Of a stretch of 64,000 nt of DNA, positions 18,041-26,793 are shown one piece after another (position 1 is the stretch's first letter; each line of letters opens with the position of its first letter). The notes beneath the pieces are model-generated. The model was not told the DNA's origin. It saw only the letters and a program-made list of their open reading frames with translations, and ran no database searches. The stretch covers positions 1,798,001 through 1,862,000 of the forward strand of contig CBDCVP010000023.1 of the NCBI GenBank assembly GCA_965223025.1. Direction: 5' to 3'. This DNA is from JABDMH01 sp965223025. GTDB taxonomy: Bacteria > Bacteroidota > Bacteroidia > Chitinophagales > Saprospiraceae. A program made the translations under genes and the position numbers.

Positions 18041-20065
18041 CTATGGCTGGATGGTCCTACCCACCCGGTGCACAAGAATATACAATAGAATCATGGAGGA
18101 AAGCAGTAACAGGATAGACATCATCCAGCCACCACCAAAGTAGGTGGATACTCCAGCACACAGTAGGCTCACGATCCCAACGGTTAAGGCATATGGCATC
18201 TGGGTGCGTACATGATCGATATGGTTGCAATCTGAGGCAAGCGAAGATAGAATGGTCGTATCTGAAATCGGGCTACAATGATCTCCAAGAACAGAGGCTC
18301 CCATCACTATAGATATCACATTCAGCAAAATCTCAAGACTATCTGATCCACCTAAGCCATGGTGCTGACAGATGGCCCAGGTAGTCGGAATCGCGATAGG
18401 ATATAAGATCGCCATGGTACTCCAGCTGGATCCCGTAGAGAATGCAATGACTGCGGCCAGCACGAAGACCAGCATGGGCATCATGTAAGGATTGACAGAT
18501 CCTTCGAGGGCCATGGTAAGAAATGCAGCAGTATGCAGCTCCTCCGTGGTCAACGCCAGAGCCCAGGCCAATGTGAGTATGATCAGTGCTGGCATCATGG
18601 TTTTGAACCCTGTGACCATAGTATGCATGGTATTGGTCAGATCCATGATCCTCCGGTACAAAGTCACCACAATGCCCCAGACCAATCCTGTGAGTGAAGC
18701 CCAGAGCAAGGCCACATAAGAATCTGCAGATCCTATGACTAGACCTAATTTGCGTAAGAAACTGATTTCGTCTTGACCCTGGATCACTGCCAAACTCGAC
18801 CAGATTACCGTCCATCCGGCACCAGCAATCGTTGCATCCCTTTCAATCAGCAGTACCTGCATAGCATCCATACCGGTGCTCAAGAGTCCAATAACCGTCA
18901 TGACAATGACAGCAAGCACAGGAAACACTGCATGCTGCCACTTACGCGGTGCCCGGGGTACGGGTTCTAGGTCCTCCATGTTCGGCTCATCCTCATTGGG
19001 ATTGGCAGCACTAGAAACTTGACCAGTGATTCTGGCCCTTCTCTCCGCCGCAAGCATTGGGCCATAATCTTTTTTGGTATAGATGAGGATGAGTATGAAG
19101 ATCAGAGTTAGGATGGGGTAGAAAGAGTACTTAAGCGATGCGATAAAAATAGCATAAGGGGTCATGCTATGACCGAAATCATCAATCTGACCGATGCCGT
19201 GATCGATGTATCCAATTTCGGCACCGATCCAGGTAGTGATAAAAGCCACTGCAGCAACAGGTGCCGCAGTACTATCCACGATATAGGCTAGTTTTTCTCT
19301 CGATATCTTGAATTTGTCGGTGACAGAACGCATCGTATTGCCTACAATCAGTGTGTTGGCGTAGTCATCAAAAAAAATCGCAACACCCAGCAGCCAGGTT
19401 ACAAATTGGGCACGACGAGGTGTGTGCGCATAGCTTGAGAGCGACTGTACGACTCCTGCCATACCCCCATTTCTGCTTATGATGGCCACCATTCCTCCAA
19501 TCATCATGGAAAAAATAATCACACTTAGGTGACCACTGTCATTCAGCGCTTGAATAACATATTTCTGTACAACCTCCAATACTGAAAGCCCGAAGTGGTA
19601 AATAGAATCGTACCTCAACCCTCCTGCAATAAAAGCACCGGTCCAAATGCCCATAAAAAGTGATATGATCACTTCTTTGAGTAATAGGGCCAACCCAATG
19701 GCCACCAGGGGAGGTAATATGGAGAGCCAAAGAGGAATAGAGATGAGACGGACTCCACCATCTTTTCGCCGTGAGACATGGTACAAATACAGTTGTTCTG
19801 AATCTGGATGGCGAATGGAAAGTAGATCCCCCCTTTGATCAATATTCTGCTGCAAATGCCCATACCCAGCAGTCAACTGAATAGTTCTGGAGTCCCCATT
19901 GATCTGAAGCTCCACCATACCACTAAGCCCTGGCACCCGAATCGCCAGCTTATCTACCGATGCATCATAGGACAGGAAATGGGTGCCTGCAACAGCGGCA
20001 CGACCGAAGACCACTTCAAAACAAAGCAACATTGTCCACATCAGGTTAAGCTTCGGCCAAAGCAT
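18041..20065 (-). CDS. NhaC-family Na+/H+ antiporter with an exported N-terminal beta domain
   Basis: 674 residues. A signal-like hydrophobic segment (~8-27) is followed by ~80 soluble, beta-rich residues (LAIRVPGLSGMVELQING, LYLYHVSRR). The antiporter proper starts at about residue 108 (LSILPPLVAIGLALLLKEV) with roughly ten membrane spans. NhaC hallmarks are FFDDYANTLIVGNTMR, ISREKLAYIVDSTAAPVAA and DHCSPISDTTILSSL. A charged cytoplasmic loop near 345-375 (AAERRARITGQ...NEDEPNMEDLEPVPR) splits the two halves. It probably exchanges Na+ for protons, though some relatives move organic substrates. The antiporter alone is usually about 450-520 residues, so the N-terminal addition stands out. It is the first gene of the co-oriented block, divergent from the FG-GAP gene. 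The 18041-17800 gap to the PhyH gene shows nothing of note. Confidence 0.88.
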   Translation of the reverse strand: MLWPKLNLMWTMLLCFEVVFGRAAVAGTHFLSYDASVDKLAIRVPGLSGMVELQINGDSRTIQLTAGYGHLQQNIDQRGDLLSIRHPDSEQLYLYHVSRRKDGGVRLISIPLWLSILPPLVAIGLALLLKEVIISLFMGIWTGAFIAGGLRYDSIYHFGLSVLEVVQKYVIQALNDSGHLSVIIFSMMIGGMVAIISRNGGMAGVVQSLSSYAHTPRRAQFVTWLLGVAIFFDDYANTLIVGNTMRSVTDKFKISREKLAYIVDSTAAPVAAVAFITTWIGAEIGYIDHGIGQIDDFGHSMTPYAIFIASLKYSFYPILTLIFILILIYTKKDYGPMLAAERRARITGQVSSAANPNEDEPNMEDLEPVPRAPRKWQHAVFPVLAVIVMTVIGLLSTGMDAMQVLLIERDATIAGAGWTVIWSSLAVIQGQDEISFLRKLGLVIGSADSYVALLWASLTGLVWGIVVTLYRRIMDLTNTMHTMVTGFKTMMPALIILTLAWALALTTEELHTAAFLTMALEGSVNPYMMPMLVFVLAAVIAFSTGSSWSTMAILYPIAIPTTWAICQHHGLGGSDSLEILLNVISIVMGASVLGDHCSPISDTTILSSLASDCNHIDHVRTQMPYALTVGIVSLLCAGVSTYFGGGWMMSILLLLSSMILLYILVHRVGRTIQP

Positions 20066-20288
20066 ATATTCAAGATTCTTTCGTTATGTTCAAGAAACAA
20101 ATGGTTAATGAGTCCACGCCGGCAACATACAAAATCAATAATGTATCGGGACCGATATTTTCATTTTCTAAGCCAACAAAGCCAAATAGCACTGAATCTA
20201 AAAAAGTACTTCTCTCCGCAAGATCACCCATGATATGAAAATTGCTGTTTTCCACGTTGACTCATTCTCCCCTAACCACCCAGTCCTT

Positions 20289-22517
20289 ATGAAAAGATTT
20301 TGCCTCATATTGGTCACCTTTCTGATGGTCAGCAACTACTTGGTAAGTCAGGAGCTGAAACGTTGGGAAATTCCGATGCGGACAGGGGATCTAGCACTCA
20401 AGCATGCTCTCGCAGGGGGACTGAACAGTCCTCAGTTTTCTCCGATTCATTTGAATGGAGACTCCTTACCTGATTTATTTGTCTTTGACCGGGGAGGGCA
20501 TAAAGTCCTGACTTTCATTCGAGATGGAGATGGAATTCATGACTACATTCATGCTCCCATCTATCAATCCCGTTTTCCTAAAATGCGTGAATGGGCACTG
20601 ATTAGGGACTACAATCGTGACTCAATACCAGACATATTTACCTATGCCGATCACATAGATGGAATTGAGGTCTACCAGGGAAATATAGATACCACTGGCT
20701 TACGGTTTGACAAGATTGCAATACAAAACCCACTAAAGGTGCTGGGGTATCCTACTTCCACAGGAGTGATCGCCAACATTTATGTCTCAAAAATTGACAT
20801 ACCTGACATTAGCGACATTGACGGGGACGGAGATCTCGATATCCTTAGTTTCCCCTCCAACGCTACCAAGATCTATTACTATCGAAATCTCAGCATGGAA
20901 AATGATTTCGGTCTGGACTCACTCTCATTTGTCCTTGACGATAAATGCTGGGGCAAAGTGGTGGAGAGCTTTAATACCAATGAGGTGATCCTTTCTGAAG
21001 ATTCGACGATGTGTCCCAGTGCCGCCACCAATGCCAGGCAACACAGTGGTTCGACCATTGCCTCTTTCGACCCAAATCTTGATGGCAAGCCGGATATCCT
21101 ACTGGGAGATTTCTCCTACGAAACGCTGCTTTACCTTGAAAATGGTGGAAGCACTGAGATGGCCTACATCGTCAAACAAGAGCAGTCATATCCTGCGGGA
21201 GGCACATCGGTCAAGATTCCATTTTTTCCAGCAGCCTATTTTGGAGATTTTGACGGAGATGGAGACCACGATTTCATTGCAGCACCCAACGAAGAAGATT
21301 CTCGGGAGAACATCAATGTCGCTTGGTACTATGAAGCCAAGCCGGACGGCAATGGTTTATCTTATCATTTTACTAAATCCGCTTTTCTGGTCGATGAGAT
21401 GCTGGATTTCGGAGTGGATGCTGCACCCTTATTCATCGATGTGAATGCGGATCAACTACAGGATCTCGTGGTTGCCAGTCGCTTTCATGAGAACTTTAAT
21501 ACCGAACATCCCTCCCAGCTGTTCTATTTTCAAAATACGGGAACCCTGTCATCTCCCGCCTTTGAGCTAATGGATTCCAATTGGTTGAACCTTCCCGGAA
21601 CCATAGAGGAATCTGACATGCTGTATCCGACTTGTGGCGACCTTGACGGCGATGGCGATGATGATCTGTTGATTGGAAATAAGCGGGGTAAGCTCACCTA
21701 CATTGAGAATGTCGGCATTGCAGATGGCCCATTTGAAGCTGGAGCCATCTTCTATCCTTGGTTTGACATTGATGTTGGCTTTAGTGCAGCACCAGCGATC
21801 GCTGACGTCGATGGCGATGGCCTCATGGACCTATTGATCGGGGAAGAACGAGGAAACATCAATCTCTACCGGAACATCGGTTTCAGTAGTACACCAGCCT
21901 TCAACAGTGATGCGAGTGCAAGCGATAATGATGAGCAATTCGGAGACATCGATGCAAGACAGAATCTTGCGGTCTTTGGACTTGCGAGTCCAAGTGTGTT
22001 CTATGCCAATGATTCTGCCTTTCTCTTGGTTGGTACCGCACCAAGCAACTTCTTACTCTACTACCTAGATGGAGATTACTCCAACGGCACACAACTCCTC
22101 CCAATGGAGCATAATATAACGTCATTGAGCGAGGGTGGTCGATCGAAATTGACCATTCGAGACCTGGATGAGAATGGCTATTTTGATGTTTTTGTGGGAA
22201 ATAGTAGAGGTGGTATCTCACTATTTCGCACAAATATACGTTCGGATGCCATCGTATCTAATCCTGTACATCTCCAAGATCCATTTGATATGATCCTTTT
22301 TCCCACACCTACCTCCAAAGAACTCAATATTCAGATCCAGCATGGAGGTACGAGAACCATCACTCTCATGACCGTCGACGGTATTACCTTAGCAAAATGG
22401 CAAGGCTTCCAAACCACCAAGACTTTCGATGTCCAGACATTTGCTCCCGGAGTTTACTTTGTTGAAGTGGAGATGGGAGCCAAGAGAAGCTTAAAACCAT
22501 GGATCAAAACTCAATGA
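20289..22517 (+). CDS. FG-GAP/VCBS-repeat secreted protein with type IX secretion C-terminal domain
   Basis: 742 residues from the ATG at 20289, which gives a clean Sec signal (MKRFCLILVTFLMVSNYLVS). An in-frame ATG at 20235 would bury the signal behind 18 residues. Repeated Ca2+-binding FG-GAP loops are clear: DIDGDGDLDILSF, DFDGDGDHDFIAA, DLDGDGDDDLLIGN, DVDGDGLMDLLIGEE and DLDENGYFDVFVGN. These suggest an integrin-like beta-propeller. The last ~75 residues (ILFPTPTSKELNIQIQ ... GVYFVEVEM) are a typical Por/type IX sorting domain, so the protein should be exported to the surface or medium. No enzyme domain was seen, so binding or adhesion is likely. The gene is monocistronic, divergent from the antiporter gene and convergent with the enoyl-CoA hydratase-like gene. 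Confidence 0.9.
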   Translation: MKRFCLILVTFLMVSNYLVSQELKRWEIPMRTGDLALKHALAGGLNSPQFSPIHLNGDSLPDLFVFDRGGHKVLTFIRDGDGIHDYIHAPIYQSRFPKMREWALIRDYNRDSIPDIFTYADHIDGIEVYQGNIDTTGLRFDKIAIQNPLKVLGYPTSTGVIANIYVSKIDIPDISDIDGDGDLDILSFPSNATKIYYYRNLSMENDFGLDSLSFVLDDKCWGKVVESFNTNEVILSEDSTMCPSAATNARQHSGSTIASFDPNLDGKPDILLGDFSYETLLYLENGGSTEMAYIVKQEQSYPAGGTSVKIPFFPAAYFGDFDGDGDHDFIAAPNEEDSRENINVAWYYEAKPDGNGLSYHFTKSAFLVDEMLDFGVDAAPLFIDVNADQLQDLVVASRFHENFNTEHPSQLFYFQNTGTLSSPAFELMDSNWLNLPGTIEESDMLYPTCGDLDGDGDDDLLIGNKRGKLTYIENVGIADGPFEAGAIFYPWFDIDVGFSAAPAIADVDGDGLMDLLIGEERGNINLYRNIGFSSTPAFNSDASASDNDEQFGDIDARQNLAVFGLASPSVFYANDSAFLLVGTAPSNFLLYYLDGDYSNGTQLLPMEHNITSLSEGGRSKLTIRDLDENGYFDVFVGNSRGGISLFRTNIRSDAIVSNPVHLQDPFDMILFPTPTSKELNIQIQHGGTRTITLMTVDGITLAKWQGFQTTKTFDVQTFAPGVYFVEVEMGAKRSLKPWIKTQ

Positions 22518-22544
22518 GGTCGACATGGTGAGAGGGGACCTCAT
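22514..22544. terminator. Inverted repeat between convergent genes
   Basis: ATGAGGTC (22514-22521) and GACCTCAT (22537-22544) form a perfect 8-bp stem with a 15-base loop. The stem overlaps the stop codon of the FG-GAP gene and the last codons of the hydratase gene on the other strand. The position suits a bidirectional terminator, but there is no clear T-run on either side. Confidence 0.35.
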
Positions 22545-23302
22545 CCACCTGCCAGTCTAGCCACGATGTCCCCAATCATCTTTTGAGAATTTGGATGCAT
22601 CCAGAGCCGACTGCGCGCTTCCAAGTCTTCCTCCATATCGATGTCAATAGCTTTGATCCAATCGGCACGCATTACTTTTTTTGTCTCCTGCAATACATGA
22701 TCATTAGCCCGGAGGAGTTGCAGCATCTTTTGTTCTGCAGCAGCAAGCAGCTCCTCTAATGGAAAGCTGGCATCAATCAACCCTACCTGCAATGCTTCAG
22801 AGACAGAAAACAACTTGCCTTCAATCAGCGCCTGATAGGCTTGTCTCTCCCCCAACCAAAAGCAATAAGATCTGAAGATTCCCTCATTGATGATGATCCC
22901 CACGGCTACTTCGTTCAATCCGATATGATATTTCTCACCCTGTGCCATAAACCTGTGATCACAAGTAATGGCTATGACAGCACCGCCGGCAGGACTATAT
23001 CCTGTAATTGCGGCAATGGTTGGTTTGCTAAATTTCACCAGATCGACCATCATAGCCATAAAATCTGACCAGAAGGCACGGATCTGATGGTAGTCATAAC
23101 TGGATAGCTCAATAAGGTCCAGGCCGGCACTAAAATAGTGGGGTTTGCCCACGATGATCAGTCCTCGTACCGACTTATCACCCGCCAGCTCAGCAACCAC
23201 CTGTCTGATCTTTCTTACCATCTCATGGTTGATGGCATTGACTTTACCACGATCCAAGTGCAAGATGGCATAGTCTGACCTTCGGGTCATCTTAATGCAC
23301 AT
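22541..23302 (-). CDS. Enoyl-CoA hydratase/isomerase family protein
   Basis: 253 residues with the crotonase fold. LIIVGKPHYFSAGLDL contains the first oxyanion-hole region. ITGYSPAGGAVIAITCDHRF is the second CoA/oxyanion loop. The C-terminal helices follow without the acyl-CoA dehydrogenase half found in fused forms. The usual general acid/base Glu positions of true hydratases are not both obvious. The Gly/Asn residues after EVAVGIIINEG differ from the typical EVxLGxxP, so it may be an isomerase or another crotonase-superfamily enzyme. The first codons offer two ATGs (codons 1 and 5). The gene lies 108 bp after the DegT gene's stop on the same strand, with no strong sign of co-transcription. 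Confidence 0.88.
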   Translation of the reverse strand: MCIKMTRRSDYAILHLDRGKVNAINHEMVRKIRQVVAELAGDKSVRGLIIVGKPHYFSAGLDLIELSSYDYHQIRAFWSDFMAMMVDLVKFSKPTIAAITGYSPAGGAVIAITCDHRFMAQGEKYHIGLNEVAVGIIINEGIFRSYCFWLGERQAYQALIEGKLFSVSEALQVGLIDASFPLEELLAAAEQKMLQLLRANDHVLQETKKVMRADWIKAIDIDMEEDLEARSRLWMHPNSQKMIGDIVARLAGG

Positions 23303-23410
23303 AGGGAATATTCTTTAGCGACAAAATATAACATTTCTTCCTGGGTGGGGCGCCCTGTACCTATCTAAGTAGCCAGACATGCACGACAAAGACCGAGAAG
23401 AGACGAATTA

Positions 23411-24502
23411 TTAAAAGGCATTGACCGTTTCTACTACGTGCCCAATCTCACTATCCGTCATTTCAGGAAAAAGTGGTAGGGAGACACACTGAGCCGCTAG
23501 CTCTTCTGTTTTGGGAAAGGCACCTACCCCATGTCCTAAGGAAGAGAAGGCTTTCTGTAGATGACAAGGTATTGGATAATGTAATCCGTATCCCACATGA
23601 TGCCTTGACAAATGCGCTGTGAAGGCAGCCCTCCTTGCGACTTTGATCACGTATAGATGATACACCGGATCCGAAAACTCGGCTGTCAGAGGCTTATTAA
23701 TCTGGGGATGAGTTATTTCCTCATCATAGATCTGGGCAATAGCTCTACGTCTTCTATTCCATTCATCCAGATGTCTCAACTTCACCTGAAGAATGGCTGC
23801 TTGAAGGCCATCCATGCGCATATTGTATCCCACTTCATCATGGTGATAGCGTTGGCTGGTGCCATGATTTCGCAGCCGCTTCATATGTTGGTACACAGGC
23901 AAGTGATTGGTTGTAACCGCTCCACCCTCACCCACTGCTCCCAAATTTTTACTCGGATAAAAACTAAAGCAGCCAATATCTGCCAGGCCACCTACGCTCT
24001 GATTATTATAGCGTGCCCCATGAGCTTGAGCTGCGTCCTCTATGAGATGAATTTGATGATCTGCTGCCATCATCTGCAGCGTACCTACATCACATGGCTG
24101 CCCATAGAGATGAACCCCAATAATGGCTTTGGTACGGGTGGTAATGGCACGCTCTACTTCTTCAATATCTATATTATAATATTCATTGCAATCTACAAAG
24201 ACGGGGGTGGCTCCCAGATATACAGGTGCCCAGGTAGAGGCGATAAAGGTATTGGCAGGTAGGATTACTTCATCACCTGGACCGATGCCCAGAACCCTCA
24301 TGGCCATGTGAAGTGCCGAGGTACCACTGTTGACGCCCAGGGCCCGCTTTACCCTACAAAACGTGGCAAAGTCAGCTTCGAAAGCTGAGGTAAAAGCGCC
24401 TCCAGAAAAGGCGCATTGGTCCATCACAGCCTGCATCGGCTGCTTTAACTCCTTCGCGATTTGCCGATGCTGGCGATGCAAGTCCAGGAAGGGAACAGTC
24501 AT
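23411..24502 (-). CDS. DegT/DnrJ/EryC1-family PLP-dependent sugar aminotransferase
   Basis: 363 residues from the ATG at 24502. A TTG six codons earlier (24520), 2 bases after the upstream stop, is the alternative. MTVPFLDLHRQHRQI is the usual start of this family. GVNSGTSALHMAMRVLGIG binds the cofactor phosphate. IEDAAQAHGA contains the PLP-stacking Asp/Gln region, and FSFYPSKNLGAVGEGGAV carries the Schiff-base Lys at ~185. These enzymes transfer amino groups to keto-sugar nucleotides. The gene sits directly behind a hexapeptide acetyltransferase of the WbpD/WlbB kind, and the two activities are consecutive steps in making UDP-2,3-diacetamido sugars. A WbpE/WlbC-type role is therefore likely. 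The oxidoreductase that would come first is not in the window. Confidence 0.92.
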   Translation of the reverse strand: MTVPFLDLHRQHRQIAKELKQPMQAVMDQCAFSGGAFTSAFEADFATFCRVKRALGVNSGTSALHMAMRVLGIGPGDEVILPANTFIASTWAPVYLGATPVFVDCNEYYNIDIEEVERAITTRTKAIIGVHLYGQPCDVGTLQMMAADHQIHLIEDAAQAHGARYNNQSVGGLADIGCFSFYPSKNLGAVGEGGAVTTNHLPVYQHMKRLRNHGTSQRYHHDEVGYNMRMDGLQAAILQVKLRHLDEWNRRRRAIAQIYDEEITHPQINKPLTAEFSDPVYHLYVIKVARRAAFTAHLSRHHVGYGLHYPIPCHLQKAFSSLGHGVGAFPKTEELAAQCVSLPLFPEMTDSEIGHVVETVNAF

Positions 24503-24522
24503 TTCTTCTATTGGTATCAAAT

Positions 24523-25020
24523 TTACTTGTGATCCACCTTCCTAATCTCAACAGCGGGATTGCCAGCAACAATGGTATGGGCTGGCACATCCCTGGTCAC
24601 GACACTGCCTGCTCCAATGATCGCTCCGGTGCCAATCAGAACTCCGCTGAGGATGGTCGCACTTGTGCCAATGGATGCTCTGTCTCCCACCGTTGTAGTC
24701 TCCACCTCCCAATCCCCTACTGATTGCATGCTGCCATCAGGATTGACCGCCTGGGGGTATTTGTCATTGATAAAGGATACATTATGACCAATGAATACGC
24801 CATCTCCTATGGTCACTCCCTCGCAGATAAAGGTGTGGCTAGATATTTTACACCGAACACCAATACTGACCCCTTCTTGTATTTCAACAAAGGCACCCAC
24901 TTTGCTGCCATCTCCTATCGTGCAACCATACAAATTGACAAAGTCACGAATCACCACATCTACACCTACTAAAACCCGATCAATGGAACGCTTAGCCGTA
25001 AAGGCGTTAACTTCTTTCAT
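24523..25020 (-). CDS. Left-handed beta-helix sugar N-acetyltransferase (WbpD/WlbB-like)
   Basis: 165 residues from the ATG at 25020. A longer frame from 25056 adds a poorly matching MYIFRSRLKRCC. Hexapeptide repeats run through the whole protein: YGCTIGDGSKVGAFVEI, SSHTFICEGVTIGDGVFIG, VGDRASIGTSATILSGVLIG and GTGAIIGAGSVVTRDV. These are followed by AHTIVAGNPAVEIRKV, the standard tail of trimeric acetyl-CoA-dependent transferases. The FINDKYP loop (VSFINDKYPQA) with NPDGS is typical of UDP-2-acetamido-3-amino-glucuronate N-acetyltransferases. It lies just upstream of the DegT aminotransferase and fits its next pathway step. The last codons nearly abut that gene (TAA followed by ATT then TTG), so the pair is translated together. 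The likely product goes into surface polysaccharide or lipopolysaccharide. Confidence 0.88.
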   Translation of the reverse strand: MKEVNAFTAKRSIDRVLVGVDVVIRDFVNLYGCTIGDGSKVGAFVEIQEGVSIGVRCKISSHTFICEGVTIGDGVFIGHNVSFINDKYPQAVNPDGSMQSVGDWEVETTTVGDRASIGTSATILSGVLIGTGAIIGAGSVVTRDVPAHTIVAGNPAVEIRKVDHK

Positions 25021-25261
25021 GCAGCATCTTTTGAGCCTACTCCGAAAAATGTACAATCAAAAATGGTTTTTTTTGGGGATACGCTCATTCAAGGTACTTC
25101 ATTTTGCCATGATTGTTGTCCTTAGGAGAGCGGACTCTTATTGAATTAAAAGGTGGAAGACAGGGATAAAAGTAGACCCCACGAGGGAATGGGGTAAGCG
25201 TACTGACACATTCTTTTTTTATACATTAGAGCTACCTTTAATATGAAATGATTCCTTGACT

Positions 25262-26053
25262 ATGGATTTAAGTGAGATAGTATTATTTGATAATACAGCT
25301 CGACATCCCTGGGAACTTGCCAGGCTGGAGGTAGTCAAGGAAAACCTATATGACATCCTGCAAAAAATCGGACAAAGAAACAAACCTGTTCAGATTCTCG
25401 ACATTGGTTGTGGTGACACGTTTGTCATAGCGGCTTTGGCAACTTCTTTTCCCCAGGTCCAATTTCTAGGGCTTGATATCAATTTCACGGACCACCAGCT
25501 CGAGTCTCTCCAGAAGAAGTACCGCGATACCAATGTCGAAATTCATCGTTCTTGGGAGAGTATCCAGTTAGAAGAAGGCGCCGTCGATGTGGTGCTGTTG
25601 CTAGATGTGATAGAACACATTGAAGACGAGATTGCCTTCTTGGCATCTATTGGAAAGAATCGACTGATTAGAAAGGATGCTACTTTTCTAGTAACTGTGC
25701 CTGCCTTTCAGTCGCTCTTTGCGGCTCACGATGTGATCTTGGGACACTATCGCAGATATACTAATGCCAGTCTGAAAGAAAGACTAGCTGAGGCGGGTTA
25801 CCAAACGGAAATGACTCGATACTTTTTCACCTTACTCCTGCCTCCCAGGCTTGTGCAGAAATTATTAGAAAAGGTTATTCCCAAGGACACGGAAGGGGGA
25901 TCAGATGTGGCTAATTGGAAGGGTGGACAAGGCACCTCGAGAATGATCAAAACTGTGTTAGTGGCAGACTATCGTGTCGGCAGTTTTTTCAAGTCCCTAG
26001 GTGTAAATCTTCCAGGCCTTTCAAATTTGGCGCTATGCAGAAAGTTGGCCTAG
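25262..26053 (+). CDS. Class I SAM-dependent methyltransferase
   Basis: 263 residues from the ATG at 25262 (a TTG two codons earlier is less likely). Motif I is ILDIGCGD (~46-52). The acidic end of strand 2 is FLGLDINF. VDVVLLLDVIEHIED is motif IV with the post-motif hydrophobic stretch, and FLVTVPAFQSLFAAHD follows. The sequence HYRRYTNASLKERLAEAGY is common in methyltransferases next to glycosyltransferases. The substrate is unknown. The stop overlaps the GT2 start by 19 bp, so the two are translationally coupled, and the pair may modify and transfer a lipid-linked sugar. The upstream gap (25057-25261) is divergent from the acetyltransferase gene and may hold promoters for both. Confidence 0.85.
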   Translation: MDLSEIVLFDNTARHPWELARLEVVKENLYDILQKIGQRNKPVQILDIGCGDTFVIAALATSFPQVQFLGLDINFTDHQLESLQKKYRDTNVEIHRSWESIQLEEGAVDVVLLLDVIEHIEDEIAFLASIGKNRLIRKDATFLVTVPAFQSLFAAHDVILGHYRRYTNASLKERLAEAGYQTEMTRYFFTLLLPPRLVQKLLEKVIPKDTEGGSDVANWKGGQGTSRMIKTVLVADYRVGSFFKSLGVNLPGLSNLALCRKLA

Positions 26054-26769
26054 TAGTACCGTGCTATAATGAAGCAGATCGATTGCAAGTCGATGCTTTT
26101 CTTTCCTTTTTAACCAGCCATGACCATTATCACATACTTTTCGTGAATGATGGTAGTACAGATCAAACCAAATTGATTCTTGGTGAACTGGCGAAACGAA
26201 ACGACCACATAGACATCCTAAATCTTGAGCATAATTCTGGAAAGGCTGAAGCAGTCAGAGCAGGCGTGCTACATTTATCGAAACACGAGAGCTTTCCATT
26301 TATCGGATTTCTCGACGCAGACCTAGCAACGCCTTTAAACGAAATCTTAGCATTCGAAAAATTAATGTATGCGGATAAACACTGCAAGTTGGTCCTAGGT
26401 AGTAGATGGAAAAGACTGGGGTCTCGTATCCAGCGCAGCACTTTTCGCCACTACCTTGGTCGACTCTTTGCCACTGTGGTGAGTCTTCTGTTTGGACTTT
26501 CGGTATATGACACCCAATGTGGTGCCAAGCTCTTTCGCAATGAAAATTTGGATATAATTTTTGGAGATTCCTTTGTTTCCAACTGGTTCTTTGACATTGA
26601 AATTATCTGTAGATATCAACGCCAATATCAGAACAAGCCCGTTGATGACTGGGCCGCCGAAATACCGATACATGCTTGGAATGAGATCGGGGGGTCACGC
26701 ATCAAATTTCTTGATTTCATAACTGCCCCATGGGCTCTTTTGAAAATAAAATGGCACTATAGAAATTGA
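26035..26769 (+). CDS. Family 2 glycosyltransferase (dolichyl/undecaprenyl-phosphate glucosyltransferase-like)
   Basis: 244 residues from the ATG at 26035. The frame is open from further upstream, but that part lies inside the methyltransferase gene. GLVVPCYNEADRL is the GT-A start. ILFVNDGSTDQT binds the nucleotide, and the DxD motif is LDADLATP (Asp94, Asp96). LVLGSRWKRLGSRIQRSTFRHYLGR and the YDTQCGAKLFR block match the dolichyl-phosphate beta-glucosyltransferase (Alg5-like) branch. No C-terminal membrane spans typical of GtrB are seen. The donor is probably a UDP- or GDP-sugar, and the acceptor is a polyprenyl phosphate. It is coupled to the methyltransferase gene. Confidence 0.87.
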   Translation: MQKVGLVVPCYNEADRLQVDAFLSFLTSHDHYHILFVNDGSTDQTKLILGELAKRNDHIDILNLEHNSGKAEAVRAGVLHLSKHESFPFIGFLDADLATPLNEILAFEKLMYADKHCKLVLGSRWKRLGSRIQRSTFRHYLGRLFATVVSLLFGLSVYDTQCGAKLFRNENLDIIFGDSFVSNWFFDIEIICRYQRQYQNKPVDDWAAEIPIHAWNEIGGSRIKFLDFITAPWALLKIKWHYRN

Positions 26770-26793
26770 TCTATCATCTCACTGGTTTGGTGT

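Noticed and set aside
20070..20255. A 61-codon minus-strand frame upstream of the antiporter gene
   Set aside because: Short, without family features, and placed in a divergent intergenic region; no supporting evidence for translation.
25214..25245. A promoter for the methyltransferase gene (TTTT ... TACCTTTA)
   Set aside because: It differs from the Bacteroidota -33/-7 consensus at key bases and could be chance in an AT-rich stretch.
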